A stretch of 42,421 nucleotides of DNA from a bacterium. Its GTDB lineage: Bacteria > Electryoneota > RPQS01. The stretch lies in the NCBI GenBank assembly GCA_016721565.1, contig JADKHW010000016.1, positions 1 to 42,421 on the forward strand, in the 5' to 3' direction. Position numbers and translations under genes: made by a program. Positions 24,484-32,686 of the stretch are shown one piece after another. How positions within the stretch are numbered: position 1 is the first letter of the stretch; the number at the start of each line of letters is the position of its first letter. A model generated the notes under the pieces. The model had not been told where the DNA came from. It saw only the letters and a program-made list of their open reading frames with translations, and made no database searches.

Positions 24484-26499
24484 TTAGAAGCTGTTCAGGT
24501 CGTCGTCATCCAATGGAAAGTCATTGACAAATTTCCCAGTGCTAACAGGACTCTTGACCGCATTTTTTGTCAAGGTTGGTGCTTTGCTCGTTAGCGTACG
24601 CTTGGGCAACTGCAAACTGGTCCCGCCCGATTGTTTCGTTCTGGAGACAGATGGACTTGAATTGTCCTGTCCAAGAACCAATGACATAAGAGTCTTTACA
24701 TTTTGGGACATCGTTGAAGCCTGGTGGTTCATCTGTGCGGAGGCCGAGGCAGACTCCTCTGCCGCAGCTGCATTCTGTTGGGTCACGCGATCCATTTGCG
24801 ACACCGCCGAATTGACTTGCTCAATCCCTTGTGCTTGTTCCACAGACGCGGCTGAAATCTCTCCGACGAGGCTTGATGCTTTTTTAGCAGCAACAGTGAC
24901 TTCATCAAGCGACACCTTCAGCCCGCTGACTGTACGCACACCAACATCCACTCGAGATACGGTCCCCTCGATTAGGCTTGAAGTGCTCTTGGCCGCTTCC
25001 GCAGACCGCATTGCCAGATTTCGCACCTCTTCTGCAACAACTGCAAAGCCCTTTCCGGCTTCACCTGCCCGAGCCGCTTCGACCGCAGCATTGAGCGCCA
25101 GCAAATTGGTTTGGAAGGCGATTTCGTCAATCGTCTTAACGATCTTAGAAGTCTGATCGGAAGACTCTTTGATCAGCTTCATTGCCGCATCCATTTCGGT
25201 CGTTGAATTCTCTGCCTTGTCTACAGCTTGAGTGGTCTGGAGCATCAGACTGGATGCCACGCGTGAATTGTAAGCATTCTGTTTGGTCATGGCTGACATT
25301 TGTTCCAAACTCGAACTGATTTCCTCAATCGCCGAGGCCTGTTGATTCGCACCGTCCGCTAAACTCTGGGAAGTGCTGTTCAATTGCTTTGAGGCCGCAG
25401 ACACTTCTTCTGTTGCCATTGCCATACTCTCAGACACGCCGGCAATCGGCGCACTAAATTTCTTCCCTGCAACCCACGCGAGTAAACCTATTGCAATCAT
25501 CATGAGAACACTTGACCACATCATGCGCGACTTTGCAGCCAGCGACTCCGCCAACGCCTCATTTCTGTCAAGCCTGACTAACACTGACCAGTTCATTCCC
25601 GGATAGCCCATCGCACCTTTAAGATGTGTATAGCCGCAGATTTGCACAACATTCTTGCGCGCATGGGTTGCAGTCATCACTCCCGATTCACCGTTAACCG
25701 CACGTTTAGCAGGTTCCACCCCTTTGGCGGCAAGATTAAATTTCATAATGACGTTAGCCAAATCACGTGTGATCACATTCTTACCACCCCGCGTGCTTGG
25801 ATCATGATCTACTATGATATTTCCATTCTGGTCGAGGACAGTAAGCTCAGCCTTGCTCAATCCGGCTTTGCTGAGTTCCCCGTATGCTCCGAGTATCATT
25901 TCTTCGACTAGTGAGAACATAGCGCGATTGGTCCACACACCAATCATCTCACCGCTCTCGTCATAAACTGGAGCGCTGAATCCGATCGACATTCCGTCAT
26001 CACCGGAGTAGGCCTGCTTCACAAGGTTATCGATGTGAACATCTTCAATGTAGGTGCCAGTCGCCTTATTGTTCTCTGGCGCCGCAAATGGCATGGACGT
26101 CGTAAACCGCTTCCCTACGCACGCCTGAAACCAGTCCGCTTGCGCAAAATTCTCGTCATAGATAAATCCACTATTAATACCATCGCCTGTTGAGTTCTTC
26201 GTGTTCACTGCGATGACTTTGCCTTGTATGTCGCATAATATGGTAAGTGAGTAGATACCGTACGTCGCAACGTATTGATTCATGGCCTCACTAATTGCAT
26301 TATTGTCGCGGCTATACCAATCAGAGCGCTTGTCAGTTATTATTCTATTGAGTCCGAAAGCCTGAACATCTCCGTACCGTTCAAATAGATTGCGATCGAT
26401 CTTGTCGGCGAGATTCACAGCCTCATTTTCAACAATTCTGCTCGACTCATGCTCCGCATGCACTAGGGCGTTGTTACTAATGAGTCCAAATACGATCAT
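24484..26499 (-). CDS. methyl-accepting chemotaxis protein with Cache-type periplasmic sensor
   Basis: 671 aa from ATG 26499. A dCache-like sensor (about 20-320: WYSRDNNAISEAMNQYVATYG, YLVAP-like YDESGEMIGVWTNRAMF) precedes a membrane helix (about 333-353) and the coiled-coil signalling domain with the conserved tip (TIDEIAFQTNLLALNAAVEA ... AVVAEEVRNLA). It ends FPLDDDDLNSF. The N-terminal membrane helix looks cut: the same frame is open back to the stop of the previous gene and reads NKRVGFGVLPMIVFGLISNN across the ATG, a normal receptor N-terminus without a standard start codon before it. So the real start may be non-ATG, or the 5' end is damaged. It lies 51 nt after the upstream receptor, in an operon. 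Confidence 0.88.
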   Translation of the reverse strand: MIVFGLISNNALVHAEHESSRIVENEAVNLADKIDRNLFERYGDVQAFGLNRIITDKRSDWYSRDNNAISEAMNQYVATYGIYSLTILCDIQGKVIAVNTKNSTGDGINSGFIYDENFAQADWFQACVGKRFTTSMPFAAPENNKATGTYIEDVHIDNLVKQAYSGDDGMSIGFSAPVYDESGEMIGVWTNRAMFSLVEEMILGAYGELSKAGLSKAELTVLDQNGNIIVDHDPSTRGGKNVITRDLANVIMKFNLAAKGVEPAKRAVNGESGVMTATHARKNVVQICGYTHLKGAMGYPGMNWSVLVRLDRNEALAESLAAKSRMMWSSVLMMIAIGLLAWVAGKKFSAPIAGVSESMAMATEEVSAASKQLNSTSQSLADGANQQASAIEEISSSLEQMSAMTKQNAYNSRVASSLMLQTTQAVDKAENSTTEMDAAMKLIKESSDQTSKIVKTIDEIAFQTNLLALNAAVEAARAGEAGKGFAVVAEEVRNLAMRSAEAAKSTSSLIEGTVSRVDVGVRTVSGLKVSLDEVTVAAKKASSLVGEISAASVEQAQGIEQVNSAVSQMDRVTQQNAAAAEESASASAQMNHQASTMSQNVKTLMSLVLGQDNSSPSVSRTKQSGGTSLQLPKRTLTSKAPTLTKNAVKSPVSTGKFVNDFPLDDDDLNSF

Positions 26500-26550
26500 T
26501 GGCAGAACCCCAAATCCGACTCTCTTATTATCGGGTCGGCACAGCTCCCT

Positions 26551-28278
26551 TTAGAAGCTGTCCAGGTCATCGTCATCCAACGGAAAGTCATTGTGACGTG
26601 ACGTCAGCTTTGCTGGGGTAACCGGCTTCTTTGACGCAGCTGCAGCTTGCCGATAGCCGTGGCTGGTCTTCGGCTTTTCAAATCTCGATACGCCGCGCCG
26701 CGTTTGCTTTGCAGGCTTGTGAGCATTGTCACCCTGAACGAGCTTGAACATTTCATTTACTGTACCAGTTAGTGATTCGGCTTGCCCCGACAGCTCTTCG
26801 GCCGCAGCAGCCCCTTGCTCCGATGCGGCAGCGTTGCTCTGCGTGATCTTGTCCATCTGTGAGATTGCAGCGGTCACTTGTGTGATACCATCGGCTTGCT
26901 CTGAGGACGCAGCGGCGATCTCTCTGATCAGTTGCTGAGCTTTGGTTACAGTCTGTGTAACGGCTCCAAGCGAAGACGACACTTGCGCAACTGCAGCTCC
27001 GCCTTCGTTGACTCGCAACACAGTCTCTTCAATCAGGCGGTTCGTCTCTTTTGCGGCTTCCGCTGATCGCATAGCCAGGTTTCTCACTTCTTCGGCGACA
27101 ACGGCAAAACCCTTTCCGGCTTCGCCTGCGCGGGCCGCCTCAACTGCCGCGTTCAAAGCCAAAAGATTTGTTTGGAAGGCGATTTCATCAATCGTCTTGA
27201 CAATTTTGGAGGTTTGTGCCGATGCGGCCTGAATTGAATTCATCGTCTCAGACATTCTACCTGCGCTACTTTCAACATCACGGACGGATTTTGAGGTCTC
27301 TTCCATCAACGACGTCGCCGTGTGAGAGTTGTCCGCGTTCTGGCGCGTCATCGCTGACATCTGCTCAATACTCGCGCTTATCTCTTCAATGGATGACGCT
27401 TGAACGCTTGCACCTTGTGATAAGCCTTGACTTGAACCCGAGACTTCGCTGGCAGCTTGCGTAAGTTGCGTCGAACCGTTGTTCAGGCTCTCTATGATGT
27501 GTGAAACAGGCTTGTTAATCATGATCTGAACAAAGAAGAATAGCGCCACAGCCATGAGTCCGAGGCCGAGCGCGATAATCCAAGCCGCTTGCCACATCGC
27601 AGCGGTAGTAGCAGCTTCAGCAGCTTGCAGTGGCTGTATGACTTCAAATGCGCCGTGAATTTCGCCGACGTTCCAGCTCTCCATCTTCGCACCAGTTGGA
27701 TCAAGCCCGCGATTATTGCCCCAGAGCACCTCTGAAGTGTTTGGATCGCCGTGGCAGATTAAGCACGTCTTCGTCAGGCGGATAGGTTGGAAATATCGAA
27801 TCGAGTTCGTGTTCGGATCATGGACGAAGTACTCATTCTCACCGGAACTCTCAAAATTGCGCAGAGCTTCAGCTTCGATGGCATCTGGCTGGTTTTCGGG
27901 GTTTCTCGGCTCAAATTTTGGTGTTCTGAACTTGAAACCGCCTTTTTCCGCGCTCGCCATTCCGGTCTGCCAAGCAGTATAAACCGGCACGGTGTGCAGC
28001 ACGCGATCGAGATCGTTCTTCTCGGCGTATTCGCGTACCTGCTCGACGCTGTATATTTCCTTGTCCCAAGCTTCTTCCATTTGGTTACGCACATCGCCGA
28101 CGGCGGTCACTACTGCGCGCGCCTTTTCGACATACGTGGCTTCAGCATTCGCATGTTCGTGTTGTTTATAAAGTCCAAGCAACACCAGCATGAGCGCCAA
28201 GGGTAGGGCGATTCCGACTGTAATAATCTTTGTGCGCAATGACAGGTTACTAATCACAACTAATCTCCGTCTTTTCAA
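26551..28278 (-). CDS. methyl-accepting chemotaxis protein with heme-binding (DUF3365/Tll0287-like) sensor
   Basis: 575 aa. TM1 (about 17-37), a periplasmic sensor domain (about 40-225) with a CxxCH motif (CLICH, 172-176) in a Tll0287/DUF3365-like context (SIRYFQPIRLTKTCLICHGD), TM2 (about 230-253), then the coiled-coil signalling domain with the canonical tip. The CxxCH predicts covalent c-type heme, so it probably senses redox state or a gas such as O2 or NO. It ends FPLDDDDLDSF, the same tail as the next receptor. The start is an ATG rich in Arg/Lys. The gene is first of a receptor pair, with a separate CheW gene further upstream. Confidence 0.92.
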   Translation of the reverse strand: MKRRRLVVISNLSLRTKIITVGIALPLALMLVLLGLYKQHEHANAEATYVEKARAVVTAVGDVRNQMEEAWDKEIYSVEQVREYAEKNDLDRVLHTVPVYTAWQTGMASAEKGGFKFRTPKFEPRNPENQPDAIEAEALRNFESSGENEYFVHDPNTNSIRYFQPIRLTKTCLICHGDPNTSEVLWGNNRGLDPTGAKMESWNVGEIHGAFEVIQPLQAAEAATTAAMWQAAWIIALGLGLMAVALFFFVQIMINKPVSHIIESLNNGSTQLTQAASEVSGSSQGLSQGASVQASSIEEISASIEQMSAMTRQNADNSHTATSLMEETSKSVRDVESSAGRMSETMNSIQAASAQTSKIVKTIDEIAFQTNLLALNAAVEAARAGEAGKGFAVVAEEVRNLAMRSAEAAKETNRLIEETVLRVNEGGAAVAQVSSSLGAVTQTVTKAQQLIREIAAASSEQADGITQVTAAISQMDKITQSNAAASEQGAAAAEELSGQAESLTGTVNEMFKLVQGDNAHKPAKQTRRGVSRFEKPKTSHGYRQAAAASKKPVTPAKLTSRHNDFPLDDDDLDSF

Positions 28279-28584
28279 ATCAATTTGTTGCCAAGTCCAA
28301 ACGGATACTTACTTTCCGGTAGGGCGATATGCTTCGCGTTAATACAAAAGGCAATCGCAATGCCAGCTCGATTGATGAGTCTGCAGAATAGATATATGTG
28401 AACTATTCTGCGGCAATTTTATCCTCAGTTAGCTATTCTCTCGATTATTTGATCCAATTGCGAATCGCCAGGTAAATGTTACCTCACGCTCATGTGAATA
28501 ATGTAACTATTACCGTTAGAGTTAATCATCATTGCAGAGATTCGGCCCATGCTTGAGCTGTGAAATTCGGGGAAGTAAAATAAT
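28279..28584. other. intergenic region upstream of the receptor operon
   Basis: About 300 nt without a gene should hold the receptor operon promoter. It contains a striking inverted repeat (GCAGAATAG 28383-28391 / CTATTCTGC 28403-28411) that could be an operator. No credible reading frame is seen on either strand. Confidence 0.5.
28383..28411. promoter_or_regulatory. 9-bp inverted repeat, possible operator
   Basis: The perfect arms GCAGAATAG and CTATTCTGC are separated by 11 nt, about 105 nt upstream of the heme receptor gene. There is no adjacent T run on the minus strand. A regulator-binding site is possible; a weak plus-strand terminator is the alternative. Confidence 0.4.
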
Positions 28585-28608
28585 ATGGGCTTCCATAGGG
28601 AAGCCCAT
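28585..28608 (-). terminator. terminator of the CheW gene
   Basis: ATGGGCTTCC and GGAAGCCCAT make a 10-bp stem with a 4-nt loop. On the minus strand ATTATTTTACTT follows. It lies about 105 nt downstream of the CheW stop, past a palindrome at 28652-28668 (CGCCAAATTTGGCG core). Confidence 0.7.
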
Positions 28609-28714
28609 AACAAATACGCAAAATGGAGACATTCATCTCCACCGAGCGCCCGCCAAATTTGGCGAGCATGAAGAATCAGGTCGCCGCAAGCGGCTCCCCG
28701 ACCCCGCACAAACG

Positions 28715-29212
28715 TTAAGCTTCTACTTCGTTCAATTGATTTACTGGAGCGCCGTCATCGAATGAAAGAACTTTGTCGATGTTGAGTAGAATGTTAACGC
28801 GACCCTTGGCTTTGCCCATGCCGAGGATGAATGAATTATCCACCGATGCATTAATCATCGGGGCATCTTCAATCTCGTTTCCGGCAATGTCCAGCACTTC
28901 CGAGACCTTGTCCACTTGCAACCCCATCATTTGGCCGGAAACGTCTACGACGATAATACAAGTTTCAGCCGTCTGCTCAGTGGATGACATGTCAAATTTC
29001 AGGCGCAGGTCAATTACCGGGATAACCTTGCCGCGCAGATTAATAACACCGCGTACGTGCATCGGCATTCGCGGCACCTGCGTGATGTCCATCATACCGA
29101 TGATCTCACGGACCTTGAGGATCTCGATACCGTAGGCCTCGTCAGCCAGCTCGAATGTCAAATACTTGCCGGCCCGGACATCTGAGGAATGAAGAGTGTC
29201 GTTTTTACTCAC
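28715..29212 (-). CDS. cheW: chemotaxis coupling protein CheW
   Basis: 165 aa, a single CheW domain of usual length. Characteristic stretches are KYLTFELADEAYGIEILKVREI, MPMHVRGVINLRGKVIPVIDLR, IIVVDVSGQMMGLQVDKV and GRVNILLNIDKVL. It couples receptors to CheA in the cytoplasmic array; CheA itself is not in the window. The start is GTG. It lies upstream of the two receptors on the same strand but has its own terminator, so it forms a separate unit. The C-terminal tail after the domain is short and acidic. Confidence 0.95.
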   Translation of the reverse strand: MSKNDTLHSSDVRAGKYLTFELADEAYGIEILKVREIIGMMDITQVPRMPMHVRGVINLRGKVIPVIDLRLKFDMSSTEQTAETCIIVVDVSGQMMGLQVDKVSEVLDIAGNEIEDAPMINASVDNSFILGMGKAKGRVNILLNIDKVLSFDDGAPVNQLNEVEA

Positions 29213-29458
29213 TGGAGTGTGCTCTTATGGTCAACTGTAATGAATTGCTTTCCGTATGGCAAGAATACAAGCAAAGCAGGTGCCGTTTGCAGACTTCAAG
29301 TAATTCTGCAAGGATGCCACCACGCTGAGCGCATTGCGGCCATTGAATGCCCATCTCTACCTCTTGAAATCATCGACTATTGATTGCTATCGTGAATATT
29401 CAATGATAATGGGGATTTGACGGTTACAACTAGTACAATCTCCCCATGCGGCAAAAAA

Positions 29459-29479
29459 GAACCCGGACGAGCCGGGTTC
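29459..29479 (-). terminator. terminator of the amidohydrolase gene
   Basis: GAACCCGG and CCGGGTTC form a stem with a 5-nt loop. On the minus strand it is followed by six T (29453-29458). It lies 30 nt after the stop. Confidence 0.85.
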
Positions 29480-29508
29480 TACATTTCGAGTGTTTCAAAA
29501 GCACCACA

Positions 29509-30297
29509 TCACATCTCGTAGAAGTCCACCCTGCGAGTCGTAAAAGTATCGTTGTACTTGTTGATGGACTTGTCATCAGCGACCTTTGGGTCGATTTCCA
29601 CTGTCATCACATCCGTTGCCGTCATCGCGCCTGAAGCCAGTAGTTCACCCTGCGTTCCCATGATCACACTTCTGCCCGTGAATGACACCTTGCGGCCATC
29701 ACGGTCTTCCACACCGATGCGATTTGCGGTCGCGGCAAACACATTATTCTCAAACGTGCGCGTCACCATTGCGGCCTGACAGAACGGCAACACCAGATTG
29801 GACGGATGAGCGATCACCTGTGCTCCACGCAAGGCCATCGTCCGCATCACTTCCGGAAACCTCCAATCGAAACAGATCATCACACCGACGCGCGCAATTC
29901 CAATATCGTACACATTGAAGGGAATATCGCCCGGATCAAACCGTTCAACTTCCTTATCATACAAATGCACTTTGCGGTAGCGGCCCACGATTCCTTTCGG
30001 CCCCATGAACACAGAACCGTTATACACCTTGCGGCCTTCGCGCTCGACCATTCCCATCACCATGTAGCAATTTCGTTCACGGCACATCTGTGCGAGCCAC
30101 TTGGTGGTTGGTCCGGCGGGCAACTCTTCGGAGAGTTGCAGACTCTCTTCGCGGCCGCGCATTTCATATCCGGTTAAAGCTAACTCAGGGAGCACCCACA
30201 AGTCAGCCTGACGATCCCCCATGAGATCTTCAATTTGTTTTTGATTTCTCGCAATTTCCCCGAATGCGGGGTGCGTTTGCACAATTCCCAAAATCAT
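29509..30297 (-). CDS. carbon-nitrogen hydrolase (nitrilase superfamily amidase)
   Basis: 262 aa from ATG 30297; an in-frame TTG 16 codons earlier is less likely. The catalytic triad is visible: Glu38 (VLPELALTGYE), Lys109 (YRKVHLYDKE) and Cys142 (VMICFDWRFPE). The fold and length fit the omega-amidase / N-carbamoylputrescine amidase-like branch. It hydrolyses the C-N bond of an amide, in the cytoplasm; the substrate cannot be told. It ends in TGA, one of the genes showing that TGA is a normal stop here. It is transcribed alone, with a terminator behind it. Confidence 0.93.
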   Translation of the reverse strand: MILGIVQTHPAFGEIARNQKQIEDLMGDRQADLWVLPELALTGYEMRGREESLQLSEELPAGPTTKWLAQMCRERNCYMVMGMVEREGRKVYNGSVFMGPKGIVGRYRKVHLYDKEVERFDPGDIPFNVYDIGIARVGVMICFDWRFPEVMRTMALRGAQVIAHPSNLVLPFCQAAMVTRTFENNVFAATANRIGVEDRDGRKVSFTGRSVIMGTQGELLASGAMTATDVMTVEIDPKVADDKSINKYNDTFTTRRVDFYEM

Positions 30298-30487
30298 AAT
30301 CTGTACTTTCGATCCGTTTCGTAAATTGCCACCCTTTCGAATCAAGTGGCGCTAAGTTTAAGCGAACATTTTCTTGGCAGTACCCGTGAAGAGTACTGCA
30401 ATATGTCCTACGGTATTTGTATCAAAATTCCGGCTCACTCTACAATCCCCAAGCGCCAGCGAAACGCAAAACCTGCTTTACAAGCAG

Positions 30488-31048
30488 TTAGCCGGAGGCG
30501 CGGGCTTGGTCGGCCTTTTCGGCGATGTACTTGGTCAGAGCAGGCGGCGTGGTCAGCCCCCAAGTGGTGCGGCCAGCTTCGATAAGTTCGACACTTACGA
30601 GCGAACCGTCCTTGTTAAAGATAGGAGTTCCTCGCATTAACAGCAACTCTCCGGCCACCAACCGAGTCGGTTTGCTTTCACCACCGGCATAAGGCGGGTT
30701 CTTACGCACCCAGGCTTTAGCATCGATGACATACTCACCAGGCCGGACATTTAGGACAGTCACCGAATGTGACCCTGCCAGCGGAATCCTTGGCAGCGAT
30801 TCCGTTTCGGTTTCGCCTTTCAACGTCACCATAGCCATCCAATCCCCCACCTGCGTTGGAACCGGAAATGCCACCAACAACGCTGCATACCCCGGTTGGA
30901 GCAGCACGCCCTTGGTGTCTAACTTAGGAGTTTCCTTCGGCGCTTCCGTTGCTGTGCCCCCGGTTGCCGCATCCGAAGGCTTGTCGGATTTTGAACAGCC
31001 CGCCAAGATCACAGCACAACACACCACCGCCAATAATCGACCCATCAT
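30488..31048 (-). CDS. lipoprotein of unknown function
   Basis: 186 aa. The signal peptide ends in a lipobox (VILAGC, Cys about 18), followed by a Ser/Thr/Pro-rich linker (SDAATGGTATEAPKETP). The body has VGDWMAMVTLKGETE and RPGEYVIDAKAWVRKNPPYA, a beta-rich pattern that reminds me of PEGA-like or carboxypeptidase-regulatory folds, but the match is weak. Two adjacent ATG codons could start it. It lies 42 nt after the barrel gene at 31091-32593 and may be in its operon. Confidence 0.75.
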   Translation of the reverse strand: MMGRLLAVVCCAVILAGCSKSDKPSDAATGGTATEAPKETPKLDTKGVLLQPGYAALLVAFPVPTQVGDWMAMVTLKGETETESLPRIPLAGSHSVTVLNVRPGEYVIDAKAWVRKNPPYAGGESKPTRLVAGELLLMRGTPIFNKDGSLVSVELIEAGRTTWGLTTPPALTKYIAEKADQARASG

Positions 31049-31090
31049 GTTTTGTTACCGAATATGTTAAGTACATTTCAATTCACGTTG

Positions 31091-32593
31091 CTACCAATAG
31101 TACGGATCAACCCAATCACCCGACGAATCATGCGTGCGCGGCAAGTAAGAATTCTGTCTGCCTGATTGCCAACCATTCAGCCAATACGTTACACCAAAGC
31201 TCAATGAAAAGTATGTGCGTTGACGTGAATAGCGCGGCTGATTCGGATCGTTTGGCCGGTAGTCCCACGCATAATCTTGATCTTGATAAATCGAAAAATT
31301 GAATCTAAGCTTGTCTTCGGCATAATACGATAATCTCGCCGAATGTCCAATTGTCCACCCTTGCCCATTGAGCTGGTCGCGCTCTTTCGGGTCATTGATT
31401 CTGCGGGTATGCGAGAACGTATAGGCGGCCAACCAACGGTCGTGCATCGCGTACTGAGCGGTCAAGTCCGTTGACCAATAGAACCCGTCGTTCGCTGGAT
31501 GAATGTCATGCTGGAGCTTTGAATCCGCAGTTAGCTGTATTGTCCAACTGAGCGGCACATTCACCTCAAGTCTCGGGCCGAAGGCTGTGCGTTCATAATG
31601 TGAAGTGCGGTTGTAATTGTAAACTTCGCTTGAATCAAACACGGCCCCTGAATCCGTTACTGTGTGATTCCGCCAGTCATTCGTCGATTTCTCAATCGAA
31701 TTTGAGTGCGACCCTCCAACCATAAACGAAAACCGCCAACCGCTCCACCGTTCTATATAGGACGGTGCAATAGTTTCGGCAATGCGGTACTGCGCAAAGG
31801 CGTCTAACGGCCCACGTACTGCGGGGTCGGATTTCAAGACCGCTTCAATCGCTGTCCAGAAACGCTTCTCACTGCGTTCCCAACGAGTGTAATACTCGCT
31901 CCGCTTGTAAAACAACTCGCCAAGTTGTTGCCGAGTCTGCGCAGAGAGTTCGCCGTCGATTTTTCCCAACTCGCGCAACCTCTGCTCCAGAACGTAAGCC
32001 TGATAGGCGCCAGAGGCGTCACGCAATCTTCCCCACCCTAAGGCAAGTTCTCCAGACGCTCGATGATAGATGCGACTATCCTTCGCGTCTCTGATTGTGC
32101 TTACGGACTCAAGGATATTGGTCTCGTCCCAATTCCCGTGTCCCCAATGTTGCTGTGCGTCGGTTTCGAGATGGCCGCCTAGCGACACACCGATCGGCAG
32201 CGACATCGGGAAATAGATTCCGTACAACTCTGATCGATAATATTGTTGAGTTGCGCGGCTCGATGATTTGTGTTGTTCGTGAAATCCGTTCTCGTTCGGT
32301 CCCCTGTCCTCTGAACTGTTTATGGAACCATCGCCGCGAATGGCTGACCACGTCTCGACCGCCAGATCTTCGCTGTCGTATAGCCAATAGCCGCTCGTGA
32401 ACAAACTGCCTTCAGCGGTCAAATATTCTGAGCCGCTCAACCGATCCGTAAAACCATCGTTATAGAGCCGACCGTTCGTGCCCACGCTCCACGCATTCAC
32501 CGTGTGAGTCGGAATCCGAAACGTCTTTAGTTCAAATCCATATCCGCAATATGTAATCATCAATAAGCCCGTCAATAATCCAATCCCGCGCAT
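31091..32593 (-). CDS. outer-membrane beta-barrel candidate 1
   Basis: 500 aa, with a short signal peptide (MRGIGLLTGLLMITYCGYG) and AGGAGAC as a good ribosome binding site. From about residue 290 on, alternating hydrophobic and polar residues with many aromatics (RLEVNVPLSWTIQLTADSKL, LRFNFSIYQDQDYAW, RTYFSLSFGVTYWLNG) suggest 8-12 antiparallel strands of an outer-membrane barrel. The middle (about 205-270) is helical. It is a paralogue of the gene at 32687: both have an early FRIP/FRVP motif and a shared block (RQQLGELFYKRSEYY ... DPAVRGPLDAFAQYRIAE). No known family recognised. Function unknown. Confidence 0.75.
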   Translation of the reverse strand: MRGIGLLTGLLMITYCGYGFELKTFRIPTHTVNAWSVGTNGRLYNDGFTDRLSGSEYLTAEGSLFTSGYWLYDSEDLAVETWSAIRGDGSINSSEDRGPNENGFHEQHKSSSRATQQYYRSELYGIYFPMSLPIGVSLGGHLETDAQQHWGHGNWDETNILESVSTIRDAKDSRIYHRASGELALGWGRLRDASGAYQAYVLEQRLRELGKIDGELSAQTRQQLGELFYKRSEYYTRWERSEKRFWTAIEAVLKSDPAVRGPLDAFAQYRIAETIAPSYIERWSGWRFSFMVGGSHSNSIEKSTNDWRNHTVTDSGAVFDSSEVYNYNRTSHYERTAFGPRLEVNVPLSWTIQLTADSKLQHDIHPANDGFYWSTDLTAQYAMHDRWLAAYTFSHTRRINDPKERDQLNGQGWTIGHSARLSYYAEDKLRFNFSIYQDQDYAWDYRPNDPNQPRYSRQRTYFSLSFGVTYWLNGWQSGRQNSYLPRTHDSSGDWVDPYYW

Positions 32594-32686
32594 AGCCCGT
32601 CTCCTTGTGTTAAAAGTTTTCCAAGATGCTAAGTCTGTCTGCGCGTTCTAACAATTTATTTTGGGTCGATCTCCTTTTGGTATTCG

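Noticed and set aside
28479..28709. Small minus-strand frame between the CheW and receptor genes
   Set aside because: It runs through the CheW terminator hairpin and has no ribosome binding site or recognisable composition.
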